DNA from: Terriglobia bacterium
GTDB lineage: Bacteria > Acidobacteriota > Terriglobia > Bryobacterales > Bryobacteraceae
Assembly (NCBI GenBank): GCA_020073305.1
Contig: JAIQFK010000001.1
Coordinates: 1 to 64,000 of the forward strand
Reading direction: 5' to 3'
Length of the DNA: 64,000 bases
Positions 15,520 through 24,115 of the stretch are shown here, in pieces. Position 1 is the stretch's first letter. Every line of letters starts with the position of its first letter. A model generated the notes under the pieces. It saw nothing but the letters and a program-made list of their open reading frames with translations. It ran no database searches and was not told the DNA's origin. Both the position numbers and the translations under genes were made by a program.

Positions 15520-17280
15520 TTACCTCGTGACTGATTCAAACGGCGTCTGATTCAGGCAGCCAGCCGCCGCATCGCACCGCGTCAGTTTCGGCGGCCGCGC
15601 GTCCGGTTCCAACAGCCACACGGCTCGGTTGGGATAATAGCGCCTTAGCTTCTCATCTTCCGCCTCGCCGAGGTCTCGAGCCCACACGACCCGCGCGCTA
15701 TCGATGTCGGCCGCATTGTAAACCCACTCCTGCTGGAAAATATGCTGCGGCCAGTAACGCACGAACACGAGTTGCTGGCCGGGCGCCGTCGCAAGCTGGG
15801 CGTCGACCGCCCTCCGCCCGAAGGGATCTCCGTGATTGATGGCATTCCAGGTTTCGTACCGCCGCATGGCCAGCGAGAAGGGCTGGTCATCGAAAACGTG
15901 AAGACCATGCCAGAAAAGGAAATGCGCGGCGCACAAAAAAACGACCCACTGAGCCGCGGCACGGCCCACGGGCAGGCCCCGAATGGCACACGCGCTAAGC
16001 CAGCCGAGCCCCATGACGCTCACCAGCACAAACAGGCACGTGACGGCGGCGATGTAATGAAATTGAAACGCTGGGAAGAAATTAACGCCCAGCGCGAAAA
16101 TCAGAAGCGTAAGAACGAGCCACGCAATACGATAGCCTCTGACCGTGACGAGAAAGGCGCCCGCCGCCAGATACAGCGGGACGAGGAAGAAGAAGCGGTA
16201 AAAGCGCACGCGGTACTCCAGGCGGATCAAAAACCTACCGATCGTCTCCGGACCGTTTCCGCGAAACGAGCGCTGCATTTTGTAGTCGAGCGCTTGTTGC
16301 GGAGTCAGCTCTCGATGGGGAATCGGGTCCTCCTGGAAGGTGAGCGACGCCGGAACGCCGTACTGATATTGGCTCAGCATTTCCGGCAGCGTCATCCAGC
16401 TTCCTGTAACCTGCTTGTCCTGAACCAGCGTGATGCCGATCGCGGCAGCCACGGCCAAAGCGGCGGCGGGCAGAGTTCGCGCCACGTTTCGCAGCGCCTG
16501 GCGGTTGCGCAGTTCGGGCATGAAAAACAGGAGCACGCTGGCGGCTAGGAAAATGGACTCATATTGGCGCGTTAACACGTGTAGCGCCAGACCAATGCCT
16601 AATAGAGCCGCGTCCCTGGTCCGGCGGTGCTCGCGCAATCGGGGAAGCGCGCCGAATACCAGGCAACCGGCGGCCGCGGGTAGGGCGCCGCCCCAGTAAT
16701 TGTTCGTCCATTGGTTCAGCGGTCCGAACTCGAAGACCGCCAGCAGGCCGCCCACCAGCGCCCAACCCGGCGTCGTCCAGCCGCGCAGCATCCAGTAGCA
16801 GAGCGAACTGAGAGCCGCCACGGAGAGGAGCACCCCGGCCCATGCGTGACCAAAAATCATCCAGCCAAACGCCAGCACCAGGCCCTGGCCAATGGGGTAG
16901 ATCGAACTATACGTCGGCTCCTGCAGCACAAAAAAGGTTTCGAAAAATTGAGGCAGCGGATGCGGCGGGTTCGCCAGGCGAAAGTGCCGCAGAGTGTCGG
17001 CAACCAGCAGGTGACTGAATTCGTCGTAGATTTCGGGCCGAGGGACCGGATGGTGCGGCAACAGGAACAAGCGAAGCGCCACCGGCAGAGCCGCCAGCAG
17101 CAGCATACACCACCCGGCTTTATGCGCCAGCCTTAGGCCAAACGGTTCAATCCACGGGCGCCACGCCAATGCAAGCAGCACCAGCAGCGCGGCCCACGTT
17201 AGCTCAATGAAGTCTCTGGCGCCGAAGCCGATGGGGTTACGAAGAGGCTGAAAAGCCTGGAGTATCTGGCACAGAAACAT
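15520..17280 (-). CDS. GT-C-like polytopic membrane protein, paralog 1
   Basis: This is a 586-residue protein with about ten or more hydrophobic helices. The first periplasmic loop contains YDEFSHLLVADTL, with an acidic pair where GT-C glycosyltransferases (ArnT/PMT-like) keep their catalytic aspartate, followed by QEPTYSSIYPIGQG. The soluble C-terminal part has FVRYWPQHIFQQEWVYN. It therefore probably transfers a sugar from a polyprenyl carrier; donor and acceptor are unknown. It is closely related to the protein at 19810-21522: the same N-terminal PIGFGARDF motif, loops and C-terminal WLLEPDARPP. The rhodanese-like gene follows within the overlap range. Confidence 0.7.
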   Translation of the reverse strand: MFLCQILQAFQPLRNPIGFGARDFIELTWAALLVLLALAWRPWIEPFGLRLAHKAGWCMLLLAALPVALRLFLLPHHPVPRPEIYDEFSHLLVADTLRHFRLANPPHPLPQFFETFFVLQEPTYSSIYPIGQGLVLAFGWMIFGHAWAGVLLSVAALSSLCYWMLRGWTTPGWALVGGLLAVFEFGPLNQWTNNYWGGALPAAAGCLVFGALPRLREHRRTRDAALLGIGLALHVLTRQYESIFLAASVLLFFMPELRNRQALRNVARTLPAAALAVAAAIGITLVQDKQVTGSWMTLPEMLSQYQYGVPASLTFQEDPIPHRELTPQQALDYKMQRSFRGNGPETIGRFLIRLEYRVRFYRFFFLVPLYLAAGAFLVTVRGYRIAWLVLTLLIFALGVNFFPAFQFHYIAAVTCLFVLVSVMGLGWLSACAIRGLPVGRAAAQWVVFLCAAHFLFWHGLHVFDDQPFSLAMRRYETWNAINHGDPFGRRAVDAQLATAPGQQLVFVRYWPQHIFQQEWVYNAADIDSARVVWARDLGEAEDEKLRRYYPNRAVWLLEPDARPPKLTRCDAAAGCLNQTPFESVTR

Positions 17281-17378
17281 GCAACGTTTCTATCTTCCCA
17301 GAGGTTGGCCACCCAAACGGTAACCGTTCAACTCTCGCATACGCCTCTCTCTTACAATCAAAGATTCAGGTTCGCCAG

Positions 17379-18113
17379 GTGATTAGAAACATCTCAGTCG
17401 CGGAGTGGGACGTCACATACGCGCTTGAGGATCAGGAGCGCATGGCCAGAGCGAAAAACTATTTCGCCTGGCAAGGCCGCCTCGTTCTGCCGGAATTGGG
17501 CCGAAGGGTGGTCGAAGTGGGCTGCGGCATCGGCAACTTCACAGAGCTGCTGCTGGACCGGGAGGTCGTCATCGCGCTCGATAAACACCCGGGTTGTATC
17601 GAGCGGTTCCAGAAGCGCTATCGGAATCAGAACAATGTGCGCGGTTTCGCGTGCGACGTGGTCGACCCAGAATTTTCCGATATCGCCAGGCTCCGCCCGG
17701 ATTCCTGCGTTTGTCTGAACGTGCTCGAGCACGTCGAAGACGATCGGCAGGCTCTCCGCCGGATGGCGTCCGTCCTCTTGCCCGGCGGCGTCATCGTGCT
17801 ACTCCTTCCGGCGTTTGGGGCTCTCTATGGCCCGATCGACAAAAATCTCGGGCATCACCGGCGCTACAAGCGGGACTCGATCACCAGCCTGGCCTCTCTG
17901 AGCGGCTTGCGCGTTAAGAAGGCGCACTACATGAACTTCACCGGCTTCTTCGCCTGGTGGGTGAACGCGCGCGTTCTGAAACGCGAAGCTCAGTCGGAAG
18001 GGCAGATAGAAATTTTCGACCGGTTCGTGGCGCCGATCCAGTCACGTCTTGAAAGCTGGATGCCACCACCGTTTGGCCAGTCACTGTTTGTGGTGCTTGA
18101 GAAACCCGTGTGA
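17379..18113 (+). CDS. class I SAM-dependent methyltransferase
   Basis: At 244 residues the protein has the SAM-binding motif I VVEVGCGIGNFTELLL, an acidic residue at the end of beta 2 (VIALDKHP), and motif IV/post-I region CVCLNVLEHVEDDRQAL, typical of Methyltransf_11/12 domains. The C-terminus holds a hydrophobic segment with MNFTGFFAWWVNARVL, often seen in methyltransferases acting on lipid-linked glycans. The GTG start follows TACAAT (17353-17358) by about 20 bases. It overlaps the glycosyltransferase start by four bases (GTGTGA). The substrate is probably a cell-surface glycan or its carrier; that is inference from neighbours. Confidence 0.85.
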   Translation: MIRNISVAEWDVTYALEDQERMARAKNYFAWQGRLVLPELGRRVVEVGCGIGNFTELLLDREVVIALDKHPGCIERFQKRYRNQNNVRGFACDVVDPEFSDIARLRPDSCVCLNVLEHVEDDRQALRRMASVLLPGGVIVLLLPAFGALYGPIDKNLGHHRRYKRDSITSLASLSGLRVKKAHYMNFTGFFAWWVNARVLKREAQSEGQIEIFDRFVAPIQSRLESWMPPPFGQSLFVVLEKPV

Positions 18114-18976
18114 AGGTTTCCATCATCATTCCCGTTTACAACGAATTCCGCACCTTCAACCAGGTGCTGGAGCGGGTTCGACTTGCGCCTTTGCCGGACG
18201 GCTGCTCCAAAGAGATCATCGTGATTGACGATGGATCCACGGACGGCACCGCGCAGATGATTGCCGGGCACGTCCGGGCCGGCGACATCGTGGGCCATCA
18301 CTCCATCGGGAATTCCGGAAAGGGCACGGCTATTCGCGCCGGCATCGCGCTGGCATCCGGCGACATCGTGCTCATACAGGATGGAGACCTCGAATACGAT
18401 CCCGACGATTACGCTCGCATTCTGGAACCTATCGTCGCAGGGACGGCGGATATCGTGTACGGCTCGCGTTTTCTCGGCAGACCCGTCGGGATGGCCACGC
18501 GAAACCGGATCGCCAACTGGATCCTGACCGCGGCGGCGAACCTTCTCTATCGCGCCCGGCTGACAGACGAAGCCACGGCCTATAAGGCTTTTCGCGCGTC
18601 CATTCTCCACGAGCTGGATCTCACATGCAGGCGTTTTGAATTCTGCCCCGAAGTCACCGCCAAGGTGCGGCGTTTGGGTTTCCGGATCTGGGAAGTGCCC
18701 ATCAGTTACAACGCACGAGGCATCGCCGACGGGAAAAAAATCCGCGCCCGCGACGGCTTTGAAGCTCTGTGGACTTTGGTGAAGCACCGATTGACTCCTT
18801 GTGAAACCTTCGCGCGCACTCGCGCCGCCGCTTTCCCGGCGGCCGCAGTATGGTCCCAGAACAAGTCATTGCCGGCGCAGTGTTGGAGATGGCCGGCTGA
18901 AGGGCTGCGAAGCATCGTGCTGGAGCGGTTCGGCTCGTTGTCCGCGCCTTGGCATCGGAGAGTCAGCAGTAAATGA
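18110..18976 (+). CDS. GT2-family glycosyltransferase (dolichol-P-mannose-synthase-like)
   Basis: The 288-residue protein starts with the GT-A signature SIIIPVYNE, followed by IIVIDDGSTDGT and a DGDLEYDPDD motif holding the DxD metal site. GSRFLG and the RRFEFCPEVTAKV segment match the polyprenyl-phosphate-sugar synthase subgroup. The C-terminal 55 residues after LWTLVKHRLTP are Ala/Arg-rich and look less conserved. The GTG start overlaps the methyltransferase stop and its own TGA overlaps the next ATG (ATGA), so the three genes are translationally coupled. It probably supplies the lipid-linked sugar used by the flanking GT-C-like proteins. Confidence 0.87.
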   Translation: MKVSIIIPVYNEFRTFNQVLERVRLAPLPDGCSKEIIVIDDGSTDGTAQMIAGHVRAGDIVGHHSIGNSGKGTAIRAGIALASGDIVLIQDGDLEYDPDDYARILEPIVAGTADIVYGSRFLGRPVGMATRNRIANWILTAAANLLYRARLTDEATAYKAFRASILHELDLTCRRFEFCPEVTAKVRRLGFRIWEVPISYNARGIADGKKIRARDGFEALWTLVKHRLTPCETFARTRAAAFPAAAVWSQNKSLPAQCWRWPAEGLRSIVLERFGSLSAPWHRRVSSK

Positions 18977-19794
18977 AATCCATCAGGAATGTCTTTAAGT
19001 CGATCAGTTTGGAGTTGCTCTTGTCACTGGCAGCCTTTTTCTTGGCAACATGTGCCTTCGCTCAGCCTGGGGCAATCGTTGCTGATCAGCAAAGTTCGCC
19101 GGAAGATCGGAGTCCACAAAACGACCCCCCCGGCGTGCCTGCAGCCAGTGATGCAAAACCATTGGACCCGGCTGCGCCAAATGCTCAGGCGGTTCCGCCG
19201 TCCCAACAGCAGCCCAAGCGCATTTTGGGAGTTATGCCCAATTACCGCGCCGTCAGCGCGGGAGAAATTCCGCCGCCGCCGACGATGAGGGAAGCGTTTA
19301 AGATCGCAACACAGAACAGCTTCGATTATTCGAGTTTTATTTTTGTTGCCTTCACTTCTGGGATCGCCGATGCCCAGGGCGCGCACAAGCAGCTTGGCGT
19401 CGGTTTGCCGGGTTATTGGGGATATTACTGGCGCGGGTACGTTGATAAGACTGACGGAAATTATCTGGTAATCTTCGCTCTGCCGACCGTCTTTCATCAA
19501 GACGAGCGTTATTACGCGATGGGGAAAGGCAACTTTGGGAAGCGTGCCCTCTACGCGGCGACACGGGTTCTCATCACTCCCGACTATCACGGACACAACA
19601 GCTTCAATGCATCGGAATTGTTGGGCCGCGGGATTGCGCAGGGAATCTCGACTACCTACTATCCCAGTAAGGATCGGACCGCAGGGGAGGTCGCGACCAA
19701 ATGGACATACGCCATCATGCGGGACGCGCTGACCAACGTCTTCCGGGAATTCTGGCCCGACATCGCCACGCATGTATTGCATCGCCACCCGTGA
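18973..19794 (+). CDS. exported acidobacterial conserved protein
   Basis: The 273-residue product has a signal peptide (hydrophobic core LLLSLAAFFLATCAFA, cleavage after AFA-Q), a Pro/Gln-rich linker to about residue 78, and a conserved domain starting VMPNYRAVSAGEIPPPP. That domain has repeated short helices with small residues (GIADAQGAHKQLGVG, GYWGYYWRGYVDK) and ends FREFWPDIATHVLHRH. I know this domain as a widespread secreted family of Acidobacteria without a described function. It is coupled to the glycosyltransferase by an ATGA overlap, so a role in envelope glycan assembly or display is the context-based guess. Confidence 0.75.
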   Translation: MKSIRNVFKSISLELLLSLAAFFLATCAFAQPGAIVADQQSSPEDRSPQNDPPGVPAASDAKPLDPAAPNAQAVPPSQQQPKRILGVMPNYRAVSAGEIPPPPTMREAFKIATQNSFDYSSFIFVAFTSGIADAQGAHKQLGVGLPGYWGYYWRGYVDKTDGNYLVIFALPTVFHQDERYYAMGKGNFGKRALYAATRVLITPDYHGHNSFNASELLGRGIAQGISTTYYPSKDRTAGEVATKWTYAIMRDALTNVFREFWPDIATHVLHRHP

Positions 19795-19809
19795 CGGTCA
19801 GTTCCGCAG

Positions 19810-21522
19810 CTAATGCGGATACGGCGTCAACCTCGGCGGTCTGGCATCCGGCTCGAGCAGCCAGGCGGTGCGATCGGGGAAGTACCGGCGCAGTTTCTCA
19901 TCGTCGGTCGCGCCCAGGTCGCGCGCCCAAACGATCTGTGAGCCGTCAATATCGGCCGCGTTGTGAACCCACTCCTCAAATAGATGCTTCGGCCAGTAGC
20001 GCACGAAGACAAGTTGCCTGCCTGGAGCCTGTGCAAGCCGGCGGCCGATGGCAATCCGACCTTCGGGGTCATCGTGATTGATCAAATCCCAGGTTTCGTA
20101 TGGCCGCAACGCAACGGAAAACTCGGCGTCGTCGCAAACATGCAATCCATACCAGAACGCAAAATGCGCGCCGCACAGGAGAAGGATCAGGACTGCGGCA
20201 TCCCAGCCCGCCCGCTGCCCTCGAAGGCTCAACCGGCTCAGCCGTTCCAGTCCCGCAACGCTCACCAGCACGCATAAGCACGTCACCGCGGCGATGTAAT
20301 GCGGGTAGAAGTATGGATAGAAATTCGCACCCAGGCTGAAAATCAGCAACGCCGCGGCAGCCCAGGCGAAGCGGAATTCCCCGAGGCGCATCAGAAAAAA
20401 TGGCAGCGCAAGATAGAGCGGGGGAAGAAAGAAGAAGCGGTAGAATCGCACCCGCTGCGCGAGCCGGCGGAAATATTCGTTGACCGTATCGCGATGGTCC
20501 CCATGAACGGCAACCTGCACCTTGTAATCCAGGTCCTGTTCGACAGTCAGCTCGCGGTGGGGAACAGCATTTGGCTGGAACGTGAAGGTTGTCGGCACTC
20601 CGTACTGATAGCGGCTGAGCACGTAAGGGAGCGTGGTCCAGCTTCCCGTGACCTGCCAGTTCTGAAAAAGCGTGAGCGCGATGGCCGGCGCCACAACCAG
20701 CACCACGGCCGGCAAGGCCCTCGCCAACCTTGGCCATTCATCCCGTCTTCGCAGCACCGGGAGGAAAAACAGAGCAACGCACACAACCAGCAGAATGGAC
20801 TCGTACGGCCTGGTCAACAATTGCAGCGCAAGGCCCAGTCCCAGTAGCGCGGCATCCCGCGTGCGATAGCTTTCACGCAGCCTGGGCAGAGCGCCGAACA
20901 CCAGACACCCGGCCGTCGCGGAAACGGCGCCGCCCCAGTAGCCGTTCATCCACTGGTTCAGCGGGCCAAATTGAATCGCGGCCAGCACACCGCCCGCCAG
21001 CGCCCACGCGGGCGCAGTCCAGGCCCGCAGCATCCAGTAGCACAGCGAGCAGCATGCCGCCACCGACATGGCCACCCCCGCCCACGGATGGCCAAACAAC
21101 ACGCGGCCCAACGCCAGCACCAGGCCCTGGCCGATCGCGTAAATCGAACTGTATGCCGGCTCCTGCAGGACGAAGTAGGTCTCGAAGAACCGGTGCATGG
21201 AGTGCGCGGGATTCGCCAGCCGGAAATGCAGCAGCGTATCTGCAACCAGCAAATGGCTGAACTCGTCGGAAACCGTGGGCGAAGGAATGGGATGGTGCGG
21301 CAGAAGGGCGAGCCGCAATGCAACGGGTAGCGCAGCCAGAAACACCATCGACCAGCGCATGCTCAGCGCCAACCTCCGCGCATACGGTTCGATCCAGGGA
21401 CGGAACGTCATGGCGAGCAGAACGAGCAGAACGGTGAAGACCAGTTCGACGAAATCAGCGGCGCCGAAACCAATGGGATTGTGCAGGGGCAGGAAGGAAC
21501 GGAACAGGTCGAAAAGAAACAT
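19810..21522 (-). CDS. GT-C-like polytopic membrane protein, paralog 2
   Basis: The 570-residue protein has the same architecture as the one at 15520-17280: N-terminal NPIGFGAADFVELV, a first loop with SDEFSHLLVADTLLHFRL, QEPAYSSIYAIGQGLVLA, repeated membrane helices, and a soluble tail with FVRYWPKHLFEEWVHNAADI and WLLEPDARPP. The acidic pair in the first loop fits a GT-C catalytic site. The two paralogs share many blocks of 10-20 near-identical residues, so the duplication is fairly recent or constrained. They lie on the same strand with the plus-strand methyltransferase/GT2/secreted operon between them. Its stop converges on that operon 15 bases away. Confidence 0.7.
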   Translation of the reverse strand: MFLFDLFRSFLPLHNPIGFGAADFVELVFTVLLVLLAMTFRPWIEPYARRLALSMRWSMVFLAALPVALRLALLPHHPIPSPTVSDEFSHLLVADTLLHFRLANPAHSMHRFFETYFVLQEPAYSSIYAIGQGLVLALGRVLFGHPWAGVAMSVAACCSLCYWMLRAWTAPAWALAGGVLAAIQFGPLNQWMNGYWGGAVSATAGCLVFGALPRLRESYRTRDAALLGLGLALQLLTRPYESILLVVCVALFFLPVLRRRDEWPRLARALPAVVLVVAPAIALTLFQNWQVTGSWTTLPYVLSRYQYGVPTTFTFQPNAVPHRELTVEQDLDYKVQVAVHGDHRDTVNEYFRRLAQRVRFYRFFFLPPLYLALPFFLMRLGEFRFAWAAAALLIFSLGANFYPYFYPHYIAAVTCLCVLVSVAGLERLSRLSLRGQRAGWDAAVLILLLCGAHFAFWYGLHVCDDAEFSVALRPYETWDLINHDDPEGRIAIGRRLAQAPGRQLVFVRYWPKHLFEEWVHNAADIDGSQIVWARDLGATDDEKLRRYFPDRTAWLLEPDARPPRLTPYPH

Positions 21523-21569
21523 CCGGAGTATCTATCCGAGCCGCGAGTGGCGACGGGCGGTTTGCCCGC

Positions 21570-23354
21570 TCACGCCTGGTTGACCCCGGCCGGCTTGTGC
21601 ATCAATTCCACGATCGACGTGAACAGGCGCGACTTCACTTCATAGCGCTGCGGCGCGCGCGTGATGTAGCGCACGATCACACTCAAGCCATTTACCCCTG
21701 GCCGCAGGTCCACCGCCGGCTTGGCGGAAAACGGCTTGGTGCCATACTGACGAGTAACTCGTTCCCACTCCCGTTCCGCCTCGGTGGCGTCCGTCTCCGT
21801 CTCCCTCTCTACCCTTTGCCGGATCTGCTCCGCCATCTGGTAGGGATCGCCGGAAGTGGGCAACGTCACCTGCAACTCATCCCACAACCACTGTCCTGCC
21901 GTCGAGAAGTTGAAGTAGTGCCCTTCGATGGCATAACTGTTCATGAACGCGACCCGGCGTCCGGTGGGATGGCCGGTGCTGGTCCAATTGCCCATTTCGA
22001 GTACAACGGTTTTGAGCACACCGATCTCGATCACTTCGCCGCCCACGCCATTGATCTCAACCCAGTCGCCGATGCGCACGCCGTTCTTGCCCATGAGCGC
22101 GAACCAGCCGAAGAAGGCAACGATGAAGTCCTTCATCACCACGGTGAGCCCGGCAGTGGTGAGTCCGATGATGGTGGAGATCTGCGTGGGCGGTCCGAAG
22201 ATCACCAGAAGGACGATCAGGACGCCAATCACTTGAACCGCGATGCTGGCGATGACGCGCAACTGGTGCAGCCGCTTGCGATCGGCCTGCTGCCCGAACG
22301 CGTGATGGATGCCCCGCATGATCAGCATCACCAGCAGCAGAATTGCGAAGACTACAGCGAGAGACCGGAGCATCAGGTTCAGAGCGCCGCGGCGCCGGGT
22401 CTCCGCGACCGCGACCCATCGTTTGTAAACGTCCGCCAACTGCTGGCTGTCTTGAATCCGCTGGTCCAGCGATGTGAGCGATTTGCTTTGGTCGGAGAGA
22501 TGGCGCAGCCGCGCTACCATGGTTGCCGTGTCTTCCTGCTGATCCGCCTCGTCATCGGACGAGTCGTCGCTCGACGGTGGCGCCGCAGCCGTGGTGTCCG
22601 GGATCGGCTGCTTTTTGATGAGCTTTTCGAGCGTGTCGTGCTCTCGCTCGAAAGCTGCCGCGTAATTGGCGGCCTGCTGGCGGGCGGCGTCCAATTGCCG
22701 CTCGCGATCTCCGAGCGTGAGCCAGCGCTGGACCTGTTCACTTAGCGTTGCGGTGTTGCCGGCGGGGGGCGCTTTCGGCGTCTGCGCGGTCTGGTGGTCC
22801 TCGGCTTCGTGCGCTGCGAGCGCCTGTTGTATTTTGGCCTGCTGGTCGCCCCCCTCCCGGACCAGATCTTCCTGCGCATCGTCCAGTTCGTCCTGGTCCA
22901 GGGCGAGCTGCGCTTTGGCTAGTTCCAGCTTGTCGGCGGATGCCGCGTTGGTCTCCGCGTCCTTGGTGAGCTTCGCGATACGCGCCTGGTCGGCAACCAT
23001 GCGCAACTTCAGCCCGGAGATGCGGTCCGTAAGTTGTTTCAAAGGCCCGCTGGGCGGCACGATGGCTGCTGCTGCCTCGCGGATCGCCGCCGCAAAGGCC
23101 TGGTCGACCTCGTGGTCCGCCAGCCGCAGCGCCTCCGCGGCAAGATTCTGCTCGTCGCTCGTCTCTGCGATGGAACTCATCTGCCGCGCCGTCTGCAGCA
23201 GCCGGTCGTCGACCAGCGGAGTCTGATTATTGGCGGCCGGCTTCTTGGCTGGAACGCGGCTCGTAGTCACGTCGCGCGTGACGTAAACGCCAATCACGCA
23301 AGCGGCCAGCACCGCTGTCACAGCCAGCACGGCGAGATTCTTGAAGAGTTTCAT
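21570..23354 (-). CDS. MscS-type mechanosensitive channel with long N-terminal coiled coil
   Basis: The 594-residue protein starts with a membrane anchor (NLAVLAVTAVLAACVIGVYV). A long Ala/Gln/Glu-rich segment follows (about 40-290) that reads as coiled coil and is probably periplasmic, then three membrane helices. The pore-lining helix and beta domain are recognisable: IIGLTTAGLTVVMKDFIVAFFGWFALMGKNGVRIGDWVEI is the MscS signature region. It would open under membrane tension and release solutes. It is larger than E. coli MscS (286 aa) and resembles the multi-domain MscK/YbiO class in layout. Its ATG shares one base with the SDR stop (TGATG). Confidence 0.85.
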   Translation of the reverse strand: MKLFKNLAVLAVTAVLAACVIGVYVTRDVTTSRVPAKKPAANNQTPLVDDRLLQTARQMSSIAETSDEQNLAAEALRLADHEVDQAFAAAIREAAAAIVPPSGPLKQLTDRISGLKLRMVADQARIAKLTKDAETNAASADKLELAKAQLALDQDELDDAQEDLVREGGDQQAKIQQALAAHEAEDHQTAQTPKAPPAGNTATLSEQVQRWLTLGDRERQLDAARQQAANYAAAFEREHDTLEKLIKKQPIPDTTAAAPPSSDDSSDDEADQQEDTATMVARLRHLSDQSKSLTSLDQRIQDSQQLADVYKRWVAVAETRRRGALNLMLRSLAVVFAILLLVMLIMRGIHHAFGQQADRKRLHQLRVIASIAVQVIGVLIVLLVIFGPPTQISTIIGLTTAGLTVVMKDFIVAFFGWFALMGKNGVRIGDWVEINGVGGEVIEIGVLKTVVLEMGNWTSTGHPTGRRVAFMNSYAIEGHYFNFSTAGQWLWDELQVTLPTSGDPYQMAEQIRQRVERETETDATEAEREWERVTRQYGTKPFSAKPAVDLRPGVNGLSVIVRYITRAPQRYEVKSRLFTSIVELMHKPAGVNQA

Positions 23355-24109
23355 CAGGCGATGGTCGCGCCGCCATCGACGGTGATGACTTGCCCCGTCA
23401 GGTACGACGCTTTGTCGCCGGCCAGCATGAGCGCGATTTCGGCGATCTCTTCCGGCCGGCCTAGGTGCTTGATGGGTTGGTGCTCAAGACGTTCGGCGAG
23501 GCGCGCTTCATCCTTCCAGTAGTACTCGCTCAGCACCGTGCGGATCAACCCTGGCGCAATGGCGTTCACGCGCACGCCTTGAGGACCCAATTCGAGCGCA
23601 TAGCACTTGGTCATCATGATCAGCGCTGCCTTCGTCGTGCTGTAGAGCATGCCTTCAAACTGCGGGCGCAGTCCGGAGATCGACGAAATATTGATGATCG
23701 AGCCTGAGCCGCGCCGGCACATTCCCGGCGCCACCAGGCGCGTCAGCCGGAACGCGCTCTTCAGGTTTACCTCGATCATCTTGTCAAACTGCCCATCGTC
23801 AATGGCGAGGGCTTGGCCTTGCGCCACGTTGGTGGCCGCATTGTTCACCAGGATGTCGATATGGCCGAGGTCGCCCGTTACCTTGTCTACCAACCGCGAA
23901 AGCTCCTCGGGCTTCCCGACGTGGCAGGCAAATGGGACGACGCGATTGCCCAACTCGCGCGCAACCACATCCAGCGTTTCCTGCTTCCGTCCGCAGATGA
24001 CCGTGGTAGCCCCCTCGCGGGCAAAGACGGCGGCGATGGCTTTTCCGATACCCCGGCTTCCGCCGGTGACAATCGCGACTTTGCCGTCAAGTTGCATATT
24101 CGCGTTCAT
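23354..24109 (-). CDS. short-chain dehydrogenase/reductase
   Basis: The 251-residue protein is a classical SDR with the NAD(P) motif TGGSRGIGKAIA near the N-terminus, NNAATN, the catalytic serine in NISSISG, and YSTTK carrying the tyrosine and lysine; the C-terminal LTGQVITVDGGATIA is typical. The substrate cannot be read from the sequence. It is six bases downstream of a probable tagaturonate epimerase, so a hexuronate or keto-acid reductase role is a reasonable guess. It is translationally coupled to the MscS gene that follows. Confidence 0.88.
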   Translation of the reverse strand: MNANMQLDGKVAIVTGGSRGIGKAIAAVFAREGATTVICGRKQETLDVVARELGNRVVPFACHVGKPEELSRLVDKVTGDLGHIDILVNNAATNVAQGQALAIDDGQFDKMIEVNLKSAFRLTRLVAPGMCRRGSGSIINISSISGLRPQFEGMLYSTTKAALIMMTKCYALELGPQGVRVNAIAPGLIRTVLSEYYWKDEARLAERLEHQPIKHLGRPEEIAEIALMLAGDKASYLTGQVITVDGGATIA

Positions 24110-24115
24110 TCGCGG

